A stretch of DNA of 64,000 nucleotides from Cafeteria roenbergensis (Eukaryota; Sar; Bigyra; Bicosoecida; Cafeteriaceae): the NCBI GenBank assembly GCA_008330645.1, contig VLTN01000009.1, forward strand, positions 372,001-436,000, given 5' to 3'. Each line of letters begins with the position of its first letter. The first letter of the stretch is position 1. Both the position numbers and the translations under genes were made by a program. The notes below the pieces were generated by a model that saw only the letters and a program-made list of their open reading frames with translations, had not been told where the DNA came from and did no database searches. Of the stretch, positions 1-11,046 are shown in pieces.

Positions 1-282
1 TCGCCACACGTTGTCGCAGGGGATTCCCGCGCCGAGCCAGTCGTTCGTCGAGCCCTTGACGGAGGAGCCTGCATCGCATGTGTAGGAGCGGAAGAGCAGC
101 GACGAAACCGGCAGGAACAGGGCCGTGGTCGAGAGGACGGCGACGCCGCGGAAGAGCCTGAGGGCGAACTCGGACTGCTTTTGCTCCCTGATGAACGCCA
201 CGGCGATGGAGACGGAGAGGCTGACGAAGATGAGCACCCACGCGATGCCGAGGAAGAACATCACCTGCGCGAATGCACGCAG
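1..282. repeat. Near-identical duplicate of 7038-7319
   Basis: This stretch aligns without gaps to 7038-7319 with two mismatches in 282 bases (positions 79 and 81). The match covers the start of exon 2 of both TmcB-like copies plus about 18 bases of the intron before it, and stops abruptly at position 282. The rest of the introns and the first exons of the two genes are clearly diverged. Confidence 0.95.
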
Positions 283-883
283 ATGGTCGACCATGGAATC
301 ACTCTGCTTGCTGAGCTGCTCTGAATTTCTCTTGTGCGACGCAGCCAGCACGGCCAGTTCTGCGATTGGGCCGCTGGCAAGCCGACTCTCCAAGGTTTGA
401 GGCGTGCCAAAGGCCTTGCGGTGGTTCTGGCATGCGCAAGTGGGCCACAGTTACTGCAGCTGATTGCGTTGAGCCAAAGGCTCCCCCCCCTCGGCTGCTG
501 CCGCAAGAGCGCTGTCCACTCGGCCCAAAGCGACCGTGCGCATCGACCAGGTGTGGGGCGCTCACTCGGTATACCATGGGACCAAACCACACGTCTGCGG
601 AGGCCGGCATGACCACCGTCAGCATCGGGACGACAAAATTGCGAACAACTGTGCCGTCCCAGATGTGCTGGGAGGCCGAGAACGGGAATGCCAGCATCTG
701 GCCCGCCTCGATCAGGCTTGCGATGATGAAGCTTAGCGACCCGAACGACCCGGCACCTTGTCGGAGGCTGGACGCTTTGCCGCTCTGGTCACGGGCAATG
801 AGACCCAGGCCAAACAGCCCGTTCAGCAACAGCGAAGCGATGCGCTCCAAAATCGGCGCAGGCTCATCGATGGTCGCTGCCAT
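1..883 (-). CDS. TmcB/TmcC-like multi-pass membrane protein, 5' part (copy 1, runs off the window)
   Basis: This is the first part of a second copy of the gene at 1616-7816. Exon 1 is 883..566 and exon 2 is 264..1, continuing beyond the window. I chose the ATG at 883 because the protein start (MAATIDEPAPILERI) then lines up with the start of the downstream copy (MSGALDAPAPVLERI). The intron (265-565, 301 bp) has donor CGA|GTGAGC and acceptor GCGCAG, joined in phase 0. Exon 1 encodes hydrophobic segments (for example around IIASLIEAGQMLAFPFSA) and only moderately matches copy 2. Exon 2 is almost identical in DNA to copy 2. By family knowledge these are large protist membrane proteins with N-terminal helices, a TPR-like region, a PAS domain and C-terminal helices; only the N-terminal helices are visible here. 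The role in this organism is unknown, possibly environmental sensing. Confidence 0.65.
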
Positions 884-1615
884 GTGCGCCGGGACTCGCT
901 CTGGGTGCGCCCCGCTGCTCGTCAAGTGGCGGCTGCCAGCTGGAGACTGTGCTGCCAATCACCTGGTCTCGGCACGCGCATCGTGAGCAGCTGACGGCAA
1001 ATTGCAGTGCTCTTTGCCATCGCAGCAGCGATTCTGCTCTAGGCTGCACCGCAGAGTCCAGCCTATGGGCCCAGCGATTTCGAGGCAGGCATCAGTGTCC
1101 AAGGCCTTCTCTGCATCGCTCCTGCCGCGCCCATCGGCACGGCGCAAGAGATCCAGGTCGGCGCGCCCCAGCACCAGCAAACCCGCATGGCTGCTGGCTG
1201 CCACAACTCGAGGCACGCGTCAGGCCAGTCAATGGTGCTCCGGCCCAAGACTGGAACCAAGGGGTCATCGGTCGTTGCAAGGGCCTGCAATGGCCACCTC
1301 CGGCGCCAGTCCGCGCGCGGGATGCACGGAAACCACGGGCCTGGCATGAGAGCGCAATGCCAAGAAACGCGCGAAACCAAATCAGTGCAGGCGAGCTGGA
1401 ATTGTGCTCCCGTTCCTCCCGAGACAAGGCCATCCTACACAAGTGACAGTCCTTCCCTGTCATTGGACCGATTTGAGACTGGCCAACGCCCTCCAGCCTC
1501 GGGTTAGGCCAGTGCAGCCGCAAAGGCGCAACTCTCTCAAGCCAGACTGTGCCCGGCCTTGCCCCCTGTCCAACGGGCGTGGACGAATCCCAGCGCAAAG
1601 AGGAGATTCAAGACC
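884..1615. other. Intergenic, between the two tandem TmcB-like genes
   Basis: About 730 bp between the start codon of copy 1 (reading left) and the stop codon of copy 2. It should hold the promoter of copy 1 and the 3' end of copy 2. The short open frames here overlap on both strands and have no recognisable protein character. No RNA gene or repeat was seen. Confidence 0.6.
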
Positions 1616-4600
1616 CTACACTGGTTGCTTCAGAGGCGACTGGGCCCGAGGCTGCGTCCAGCAGGAGCTCCAGGCGGGGCACCACCCCCCGGTCTGCCGA
1701 GTGCTGGCCACCGCAACCCCGGATGCAATTTCTCGGAGCCCGTATCGAAGCGCTGGAACAGCAAGCACCAGCTCGGACGGAACGAAGCGGACAAGACGGC
1801 GAGCCGTCCGCAACGGCCAGGCGAGTTTCGAAACCTGCGTGCTCAGCCACACTGCCGTGATACCCGCGTATACAGCGGCAAACGTCCAGGTCGCGGTCAA
1901 AGCCAAGTTTCCCCCGTCCGAAATGACACCGAGGACGCTGTCGTTCAGGTCCTGACCTGCCCTCGCAAGCGATGCTCGCAGGTGCGGCCTCGACACCTTT
2001 GCCAAATTCATCACCCGAAACTCATCCAGCTGGGAACCAAGTGTTCCGCCCGCAGACGTCCGAGACTTGACGAACAACCGTGCCAGGCTACCGATTCGAA
2101 CTGCGGCCGCGAGAATCCCAGTCGCAAGCGCCGATCCGCCAACTTGCCGGCACGCAGCAGCTTGCTCCAAGGGCGCGCCGATGCAGCCGTCCCGCGTCAG
2201 CAGAGCTGCTGAAAGCGGCGCGACGGACGACCGACCCTCTCGAATTGGCTTGAGCTGCTCGCAAACAGCGTCCGCTGAGCAGGACACCCCACCGAACACC
2301 AAAACGTTGGCATCGTGAATCATCGCCTCTTGGGCAGCGTCGACTTGTTGGATCATTTGACGGGTAAGGTTGCGCCCCCCAAGGATTGTCTCCAGCTTGG
2401 AGGCTTGAGCCAGAGCTAACATCGCGTACGACTCCAACTCGTCGACATGAAGCCTGACTTGCGAAACTTGCAAGATTCGGTTTGCCTGTCCTCCGGACCG
2501 GTCGAACGAGACGATGCTCGCCACGACGATCGACCCGAGCCAGAGCGCAATGAGCATAACCGGCAGCAGCAACACGCACAGTGACTTGCAGACGAACCAG
2601 CCCGAAGCAACGAAGCCACGTCGCAAAGGCTGCTTCCCGCCGCCTGGGCGACGATTGCGGGCTTTCGAAGTCGACCGAAGAGTCTGAATCGTCGCTTCCC
2701 ACTTGGCAAGCGCGTCCGCTTCGTGGATGACTCGGTCACGCAGCGCGTTGTCGTCGTCAGGGCCAGCTCTCACTTCCTCGTGGAGCCCCGGACGCGGAGC
2801 TGCGCTCTGCACTCTTTGGCTTCCAGCCCAGCTCGCCGGTGACCCGGATGCCGTGCCAGCGTCAGGGTTTGGGCCCACAGTGGACGGCTCAGCTGTTTGG
2901 CCCTCGTCTCCAACGCTGTCCTCAGCAAGCACTCCCTCAAGGCTCTCGCGCTCCGCGTCAGCCTCTTCCAGGCGGAGGGTTGCAAGCTGGCGAAGGGAGC
3001 TGGCAGCCTCTGCTGGGAACATCAGAAATAGCTGCATGGTCGAAATCGAGGTCCTCCAGATCGAGGTCACGGCAATCGTGATGGTCACCAGGCTCGTCAG
3101 GATCACTCCAACCAGAAACACGCTTCCAGCATAGATAATTTGCGCCGTCATCGAGGGCAGCAGCGCCGCAAATTCCTTGACCCTGAGCCGCAAGCTTTGC
3201 TCAAGCGCATGCCGAAAGGCTGCCTCATTCATCATCAGCGTCGTGAAGGCTTGCGCCCCGGTTGTCTGCAGCCACCGGGAGGGCGGGAGGAATCGCAGAA
3301 CCGTATGGACTCCGTACATGAACGCTTCTGCCTCTGCGACTGTCTTGCTTGAGACAGCGGGGGGCGCCTGAATGCTGTCTGCAGGCGGCTCGGCAATATC
3401 CAGCCTGAAGCTCAGGTCGAACGCGGCACCTGCAGGCCCACCGGAGTCGGCGCTGTCAATCAGCGTCTTGGCTGCGACGTGCATCCGATCTGCAGCCTCA
3501 GCTAGCTCCGTTTGTAGCTGTTCGATCGGAGCCACAGAAATGGGCGATGCTCCTGAGGCCATAGTTAGCACAGCCGCAGCAGCGACCCAGGTCGAGTGGA
3601 AAGCATGCAGTCGTTCCGACGCAAGCATCAAGCCCCTGGACCGGCTGCCGAACAGATTCATGGACGCCTGAATCCAGATTGCCGCCCCAACCGCGGCAGC
3701 GATAACAAAGAACGCTGAAAGCAGGAGCACGAGTCGGACTCGCTGAGCCTGAGGCTCTTTCTTGTCGTTGCGGCGCAGCACTGCCTGCTGGAGCCTGCCA
3801 ACCTGGCCGGAGCCAGCCGACATGGACATCCCCCCGCACGACGACGCCCCGTCGCGCGCAGTGTCACCGTCGGCAACCTTTGCCTGGAGCACTTCGTCAT
3901 CTCGCCGAAACTGGGCTGCGTCGCCGGGAATCCTACGCACGCCAATGGCCTTGGCCGTTGCCGCTGTCTGGCTGCTCCAGGACGCCCTGGCAACCATGGG
4001 CGAGCGCAATGCCCTAGACTGCGCTGCAGCCTCTGGCTCTGGGAGTCCTGTGCGCAGACTGCTGCCATGGCGAACAAAACTCACGCTGTGAGCGTCGCCC
4101 GGGGCGCCACTGCCTGCAGGCATGCCTCGGGCATCCAACAGAGCAGGTTTGCCAGCCGGACCCGGCAACGTCGCCTCCAGGGCCCAGGAGCGCCCACGGA
4201 CCTCGCTGCCACGAGAGCCAGATTCTCCAGGAGAGAGCTGCGACGAGACGTTGCCGGGAGACTCTGCCAAGCGGGAGGCATCCGAGTGGCGATGCCACTC
4301 ACGAGGGATGAGTCCTGTATCGGCCGAAACTTGCGCTCCAGCATGTGAACTGCACCGAGGGCCAACAGCCACGCTGCGTGATCGCCTGAGCGACGCAATG
4401 CTGCCACCAAAGCTGCTGACTTCATCTGAGTTGTCATCGACCAGCATCTCCGCCTCGCTCCCGTCCAGCGGCACCCCCGCCGGGATCACCAGACGCGTCG
4501 GCACGAAACGAAGCAAGAACACCTCGCTGCCCATCATCCGCATGCACTGCACCGACCCGGCGAGAACCGTCGCGAACGGCGCCCCCTGGAACTCCAGCGG

Positions 4601-7600
4601 CACCAGGCCCGTCTCCTTGAGCGACAGCATCGGCGCCACCCGCACCCTGGCGACGCCCCGCTTGTCGGGCTTCACCTGGGCCAGCAGCGAGCTCCCGGCC
4701 CCGGCCCCGGCCCCGCGCCCGCCGCCGCGGTGCTTGGCGTGCGAAGGCGTCGCCGCGGCGGAGGCGCTGGTGCCCGAGTCGGCCAGGCTCGCGGCGTCCC
4801 GCAGCGCGTGGATCTCGGCGCGGCCCGAGGCGGACCCGGCGAAGGGCACAAACGACGGCGACAGCGACGGCAGGAAGGACGTGAGCGGGATGTGCCGGTC
4901 CTTGAGGGTGCTCGGGTCCACACCAAAGAGGAGAGAGCGCGCCGCGCGAGGCCGAGGCGATGCGGAAGCCGTCGGCCTCGCCCGTGAAGAGCACCAGGTC
5001 GTGCGCGCTCGGCACCGGGTGCAGCACCGCGGCCAGGCGCGGCTGCATGGTCGTGGCGTCGGGCGGCGACTCGTCGACGGTGAGGTTGCACGCGATGATG
5101 GTGCCGTCGCGCCTGGCCACGGGCAGCGTGATCTCGTGGCCCACGATGGACGACTTGGCGGTGATGGAGCGGCCGAAGCCGTCGAGCATGTGCTGGTGGA
5201 AGTCCTGGAAGGGCGGCGGCACGATGGTGGAGATGTTCTGCCCGATGAGCGAGCCGGCGCGGGTGGCGAGGAGCAGCTTGGCGGCCGCCGGCGTGACGGC
5301 CACGATCTCGCCGCGGTTGCTGGAGCTGGCGGAGATGGTGACCACGGGCGAGCTGGCGTCCGTGAGGGCGAGCTGGAGCTGGCGGTTGCCCTTGAGGGAG
5401 GCGCCGTACGAGAAGAGGCTCACGCTCGCGACCTTGCTCACGCGCTGGCGGGAGGCCACCTCGTCGATGCGGTCGGCGCGGTTGCGGAGCTCCATGCCGC
5501 GCACGGGGTCGAAGCCCAGGCCGGACAGGAAGCCGCTGTACGCGCGGAGGATCGTCGTGGACTCGGGGTTGAGGCGGAGCATGCGGCTGAAGAGGAAGTC
5601 GCACCGCACGATGTCCGCGTCCAGGCGCGCGCCCGTCTGCAGCACCTGCCAGAGGTCGGGCCGCTTCTGCTCCAGGTGCGCCCACAGCTCCACCATGGAG
5701 CGCAGCGCGGTGGCACGCAGCGCCCGCGTCTCGTCGGCCATCTGCTCGAACATCACGCGGTCGATGGCGGCGAGGCCCCCCTCCGCCGCGGTGGAGTCGC
5801 TGAGCTCGATGCCGCGGACGAAGACGACGAAGGCCAGGTCGGGCGCGGGCTGCATGGCCTTGAGCTTGGCGATGCAGTCGACCTCCTGCTGGGTGTTGGG
5901 GGAGAAGGTCTCGTAGAACTTGGCCGCGGCGACGAGGGCGAGTCCGGAGGCCTCGCTCTTCATGGCGGTGCGGTAGGCCTCCTCTGCGGCGGCGAGGAGG
6001 CGCAGCCGGTGCTTGGCAGTGGCCTCGGCGTTATGTCCGGCCGAGATGAGGTGCCAACTCGCTGCAGTCGCAGGAACCCTCTCCTGAGCAGGGGTGTCGT
6101 TCCTTGAAGCACCCTCTTGCCCCCGCGGGGCTGACCTGGTTCGGAGTCTGGCCCCAGCACTCTTGTGCCGCTTCGTGGAGTGGTCTGGTTCAAGGGGCAC
6201 TTCATCCTCGATCGAGCCAAGACTTTCAGTCCGACTGTGTCCGAGTCTGGCTATTCCGCTTTCTTTCGCAGGCCGGAGTTCAGGCGACTGCGGCAAGAGT
6301 TTTGGGCTTGCGCCAGCAGCAGCCTCTGCTGCTGCCTGCCACACGAGCTGCTGCGGTGGTTGGTGAGCTGAAGGCCTGCTGAGCTCGGCACTGTGGCCGC
6401 CCGCAGCGCTGTTCTCGACGTGCTCAACGTACCGCAGCCGGAACGTCGATGCCAGTCGCTCAATCGCGATGGCAACGGGAGTGCCCTCAGCCTGGTGCTG
6501 AATCTGCTCCGCCTCCTGCACGCGTGCGCTGGCCCACAGAACGATGTGCGACACGCTGGCGCAGTCGGACAGCTTGCCGTTGACGACACGCCGCGCCTCC
6601 GTGAGGACCAGCATGCCCCCTGCGATTGCTGCCACGGGCACACCCATGATGACCGGAGCCGCAATGTCACCGTGGGGCACGAGCTGTGCCACAAGGAGCA
6701 TCACGTTCGCCCACAGGAACGCAGCGGCGCTGCCAGCGCGAAGCGCGTTGGCCACCGGGCGCAGCATGGGCAGCTCGCGGTACAGCGACACCAGCCACCC
6801 CAAGGCAACGACGATGAGAGTCACAGTCGTGCCCACGCCGCGAGCTGTCACCGGGCTGACGTTGTAGATGGCCGTCAGAACGACCTTGGCAACCAGGAGG
6901 GCCACGGCGACGCGCCCGTGGCTCTTGGCGGCCCACCGGAGGCTGCCCGGCCGGCGGTCCACGAAGGTGGCGGCCACGAACGAGGCGAGGACGAAGAACA
7001 GTACGAGCAGCACCGCAACCACGCCCAGGCCGACCATTCGCCACACGTTGTCGCAGGGGATTCCCGCGCCGAGCCAGTCGTTCGTCGAGCCCTTGACGGA
7101 GGAGCCTGCATCGCACGAGTAGGAGCGGAAGAGCAGCGACGAAACCGGCAGGAACAGGGCCGTGGTCGAGAGGACGGCGACGCCGCGGAAGAGCCTGAGG
7201 GCGAACTCGGACTGCTTTTGCTCCCTGATGAACGCCACGGCGATGGAGACGGAGAGGCTGACGAAGATGAGCACCCACGCGATGCCGAGGAAGAACATCA
7301 CCTGCGCGAATGCACGCAGGGCAAGGGAGCGTTCGACTGATCGCGGAAGCTGGGCAGTTTTTCGTTCCAAACAGATCCACGTGGCTGGACGCGACATGCC
7401 CGGCGACCAGCGGAACTCTCTGCTGCCCACCGAGCCTCGGGGCCCCCGTCGGCCCAGGGAAGGGGGCTCGGCAACGCGCAGCGCTCTGCAATTCTCACCT
7501 GATAGAAAACTGGGCCGAACCAGATGTCCGCAGAGGCTGGCATCACCACCGTGAGCAGAGGGGACACGATGCTCCCAATGATTGTGCCGTTCCAGATGTG

Positions 7601-7816
7601 CTGAACGGCGGAAAATGGGAACGCCAGCATCTGCCCCGCCTCAACCAAGCTTGCAGCGACGAAGCTGAGCGCACCGAGCGAGCTTGCTCCCGATCGCGTT
7701 GCAGCTGGGGCCTTGCTTTGCTCAAGTCCCACCAAGCCGAGGCCGAAAAGGCCACGAAGGGAGGCGCGCACGATGCGCTCGAGCACCGGGGCGGGCGCGT
7801 CGAGCGCCCCGCTCAT
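1616..7816 (-). CDS. TmcB/TmcC-like (tiny macrocysts) membrane protein with TPR-like region and PAS domain (copy 2)
   Basis: Exon 1 is 7816..7499, then an intron (7302-7498, CAG|GTGAGA to GCGCAG), then one long exon 7301..1616; about 2000 residues. In order: seven to nine hydrophobic helices (residues about 1-310), a basic Ser-rich linker, a helical TPR-like region (about 525-730), a PAS domain (about 750-870, with DFHQHMLDGFGRSI and GHEITLPVARRDGTIIACN), a disordered stretch, and four more membrane helices near 1295, 1500, 1680 and 1915. This order is typical of protist proteins named after Dictyostelium tiny macrocysts B/C. The reading frame slips by one base near 4930, inside LFGVDPSTL just after the PAS region, although both sides are clearly coding; this may be an assembly error or a real lesion. 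Codon GC changes sharply at about 4440 and 6040. The ligand and role are unknown. Confidence 0.72.
7038..7319. repeat. Near-identical duplicate of 1-282
   Basis: Partner of the repeat at the left end of the window: 280 of 282 bases match. It spans the start of exon 2 and the end of intron 1 of the second TmcB-like gene. The homology may extend left of position 1, which cannot be seen. Confidence 0.95.
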
Positions 7817-8753
7817 GGGCGCCTCCCGGTTTGGCGAGCGTCACAGTGCTTGCACCGCAGGCACTGAGTCAGAGTCCGCTGGGGAGGCAGGGCGGGCGGC
7901 AGTACAAAGTGCTGGCCCGGCTCCAGACGATTGGCGATGCGCCGCTGATGTGGCTGCTCTCGCCCGTCCGTCTCTGCTGTGGCGCCTGCGGCGGCAAGCT
8001 AGACGACGCCATCGGATGCTGGGCTACAAGAGCTGTTCCCCCGTCCCCCCCCCCCGCCCCTTTCCTCATTCCCCCACCAAAGCCAAGACCCGCTGAACGG
8101 CAGATCCGGGCCGCGGCGAGACGTGCCTTTGGCGCTGCCTCAAGCCTGCCATCCGTCGCAGCCAGGCCCTTCGCTTCCACCCGGCGATGCGGGCTGCTTC
8201 CTGCCGCTTTGCCAGCAAGTGCAACGTGCTCTCCTCCCAGGCACTCCGTTGCTGCAGAAGGGAACCGGACAGGACTCAACAGCGCGGCCGTGCAACGGTG
8301 CGATGCGTCTTGCGACACGACGCTCTTGAAACGCGACGGGCTGGTCGGCTCAAAGTGGCCGCGCACTTGCTGCGGCTCGGCGCCTTCGTGCCCCGGAGGC
8401 TGACTTCTTTGCCTGGCAACCTATTCACCACGCAGGTTGGCTGCGAGGCGTTGCGCACTTCGGAACAGTCTGGAACGCATCCTCCGCGGAGCGCTCTCCG
8501 GCGCTCGCGTGCAGGATGGCGCGTCCCGTCGCTGCGGGACTCTGACAAGATGGCCTCTCGGCTGGCAGCTGGCAGCTACCAGCCTGCAGTCGGTAGCTGT
8601 TTCGACCCAGAGCCAGCGCTGATTGGCGAGGCCCTCACCCCGACGGGCCGCCCAGACGCTTGTGACCGATCGCCGACCGTCGGGGGTTCGCTCTGCCGCT
8701 GGGTCCTGAATTCACGACTGGAACTCTCCACTCGCGAGCGCGGGCTCGGGCCA
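7817..8753. promoter_or_regulatory. Divergent intergenic region, TmcB copy 2 / UBX-type gene
   Basis: About 940 bp lie between two start codons that read away from each other, so both promoters should be here. There is a C-rich run near 8037-8060. Open frames on both strands lack protein character. No core promoter motif could be picked out by eye. Confidence 0.45.
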
Positions 8754-10738
8754 ATGTCGGCCGTCATCGTCAAGTGTCCTGCCACGCGGCACGGGGGAGC
8801 GATAGCTTTGTCGCAATGCACCTCGTGAGCTCGCTGTGGGTGCCTGCGCATCGCAAGCAGCCTCTTAGCCTCTGCATGGGCCAGAGGCGCGATTTGTGTG
8901 TGCTTTCGCTTTCCGCCACGAATCGCCGTTCGTCTGTGCGGCTCCCGGTCGAGCAGGTGGGAGTCCTTCCTCGCCGAGGCAGCCCGACTGGCAAAGCTGG
9001 AGTCCATCTCTCGGGTCGAGGCAATCGTCGCAGGTGAGTTGCGGGCAGCTGGTTTTCCTGCGGGCGCGAGTCTGCGTCGTGCAGGCGCTCGTGTTTCTGT
9101 GTCAAGCGCCGCGGGCCGGCTGCCGTGGCTCGTGTGAGCTCGCTGCCGACGCGTTGCCCACTCGCGCGTTGTTGGAGTCCCGCAGGCGAGCGCTCGGTGG
9201 TCGAATCCGTGGACGAGATCGGCGCCGGCGATGTCCTTGAGGTCCAGGGCAAGCCGCTCGCCTCGGCGCCCGACACGGCCAGCGGGGGCCCACAGTTCGC
9301 CATGCACCACACATCAGTGACTGCATCCGGGGAAGCCCACGCCCGGGCTGCTTCGTGGCGCCAGGCCGTCACCGAGGTCCTGCAGCGCCAGCGCGACCCA
9401 GACACGGCGCACAGGTTGCTCGGCTTCATGCACGAGGCAGCCGTTGCGGCAAAGCGGTTCGCGGCGGTCCTGGCCAAGCGAGGCACCGCGCGGCTTGCGC
9501 CGCCGTCCCCCTCAGCACCTGTCGTGACCGCGGAGCCGGCCACTGCGGAATCGCTGCGCCGCTGCCCCCAAGCCGTCGCTTTCTTGCACCGCCTCGGCTT
9601 CCGCGCCCACGTCGACGCTAGCACCGTGGATGGCAAGACCGCCTCCGCGTCGCGCGTGGCCCGCCTTGCCGCTGCCATGTCTGGCGCTGGCGGGGCCAGG
9701 TTCGCCCTGCAGCCAAGCAGCGCAGTGGAGCTCGCCGACGCAGCCGCAGCAGTTGCAGAGGTGACGGACGGCAGAACGGGCCTGGAGCGCCTGTTGGCGA
9801 TGGCCACTGCAATGGGGGGCGCGTCTGCCGCCGAGCGCGGCGAAGCCCCCGCAACGGACGCAGCCGGGGCAGCAGACTCGACCGAGAGGAGCGCTGCCGC
9901 TGCTGCTGCTGCTGCCCCCTTCTCGCCAGCTGCAATCGCTGCAGCGCAGACGGCTGGGGGCGAAGACCTCTCGCGCGCCCGCGCAGAGGTAGCGGCCATG
10001 GCCGTATCGTTGGGTGGAGCGGAGGCAGCGGCGCCAGCCTCGCGAAACGCTGTGGTGCTGCCAACACCGCGATCCCGGTTGCCGGAGGCTGCCGCTCCGA
10101 GCGCCGAGGCAAGCAGCGCAGGACGGCCACCCGCCCCTGCGTCTGGCGACGACGCCGATGGCTCGGACGAAGGCGATGGGGTGGACGGCGAGCGGGACAG
10201 CGGGGACGAGGCCATGTCAGAGGGCGAGGAGCTCGACTCTGCGCTGCCTCGCACGGCCGCGGAGTGGCGCGCCGCAGAGCTCGCGCACGCTCACAGGATG
10301 GAGCTTGCGAGGGGGGGCGCGGACGCGCTTCGCGCCCGGAGGCTGCGCGCTACGCTGTTGGCAGAGCCTGCCCGCGCATCGCCGGGAAGCCCGACGGCAG
10401 CGCCCCCCTGCCCCGGGGGCCAGCCCCTGCGACTTCGTCTCGTCTTTCCCGACAGCGTCACACTGGTGGCCGACTTCGGCCCTCTGGAGCCCAGCTCCTC
10501 CGTGGCCGCGCTGGCCTCCAGGTGTCTGGCGTTGGAGGAGCAGGCCGAGGGCCTCACGGTGCAGAGCCTGCGGCCGGAGGGGGGCGCCTGGACGCTGCGC
10601 GGGGACACCCCTCTGGTGCTGGCTGGGGTGCGCAACAGGGCGACGCTGAGCGTGCGGTTGAAGCACGAGCGCCCCGCGTACGCGCCGAGCGTGCAGGCGG
10701 CCGTGACGGCAGGCGGCGCTGCGGTGGCGATCGCGTGA
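8754..10738 (+). CDS. Probable ubiquitin-fold / PUB / UBX protein (p97 cofactor-like)
   Basis: I infer three exons: 8754..8824, 8957..9033 and 9186..10738, giving 566 residues. The introns (132 and 152 bp) have GTGAGC/GTGAGT donors and GAGCAG/CCGCAG acceptors, and the phases agree. The joined N-terminus (starts MSAVIVKCPATRHGGAI, ends VESVDEIGAGDVLEV) reads like a ubiquitin-like beta-grasp domain; without the first exons no in-frame ATG opens it. Residues about 130-230 include CPQAVAFLHRLGFRAHVD, reminiscent of the PUB/PUG domain. The last about 90 residues (QPLRLRLVFPDSVTLVADF onward) resemble a UBX domain. The middle is Ala-rich and acidic. By family knowledge PUB and UBX domains bind the AAA ATPase p97/Cdc48. 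The coding assignment is solid; the domain names are my reading and need a profile search. Confidence 0.6.
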
Positions 10739-11046
10739 TCGATGCAGCAACGCGCTGCCAGCGTCCTGTGTGTTGCATGCACGCGCTGCCTGCTGGCCAG
10801 CCCGGATTCGATGTGTGTGTTCTTCGTGCGGCCGTTTGGCTTCTTGGCCCCGTCGGCAAAGTCTGCGCCGCGCCGTGCGGTGCAATTCTGGGTGCGGCGC
10901 ACAGGGGGCGGCGGCAGCGCGGCGTCCGCGTGGCAGACAGAGCCGTTGCGGAGGGCTTGCGCTTTTGCGGTGGCGGCAAGGGGGCACGGGCACACACGCA
11001 CGAACCGAGGGAGCCCGAACGGCCGTCAAGTCGCTCGCTCGAGCTC
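10739..11046. other. Convergent intergenic region, UBX-type gene / GCN1
   Basis: 308 bp between two stop codons facing each other. It must hold both 3' ends. No repeat, RNA gene or clear polyadenylation motif was recognised. Confidence 0.6.

Noticed and set aside
7869-8366. A 165-codon minus-strand frame between TmcB copy 2 and the UBX-type gene.
   Set aside because: Composition is not protein-like, it lies in a lower-GC intergenic stretch, and no splice sites tie it to either neighbour.
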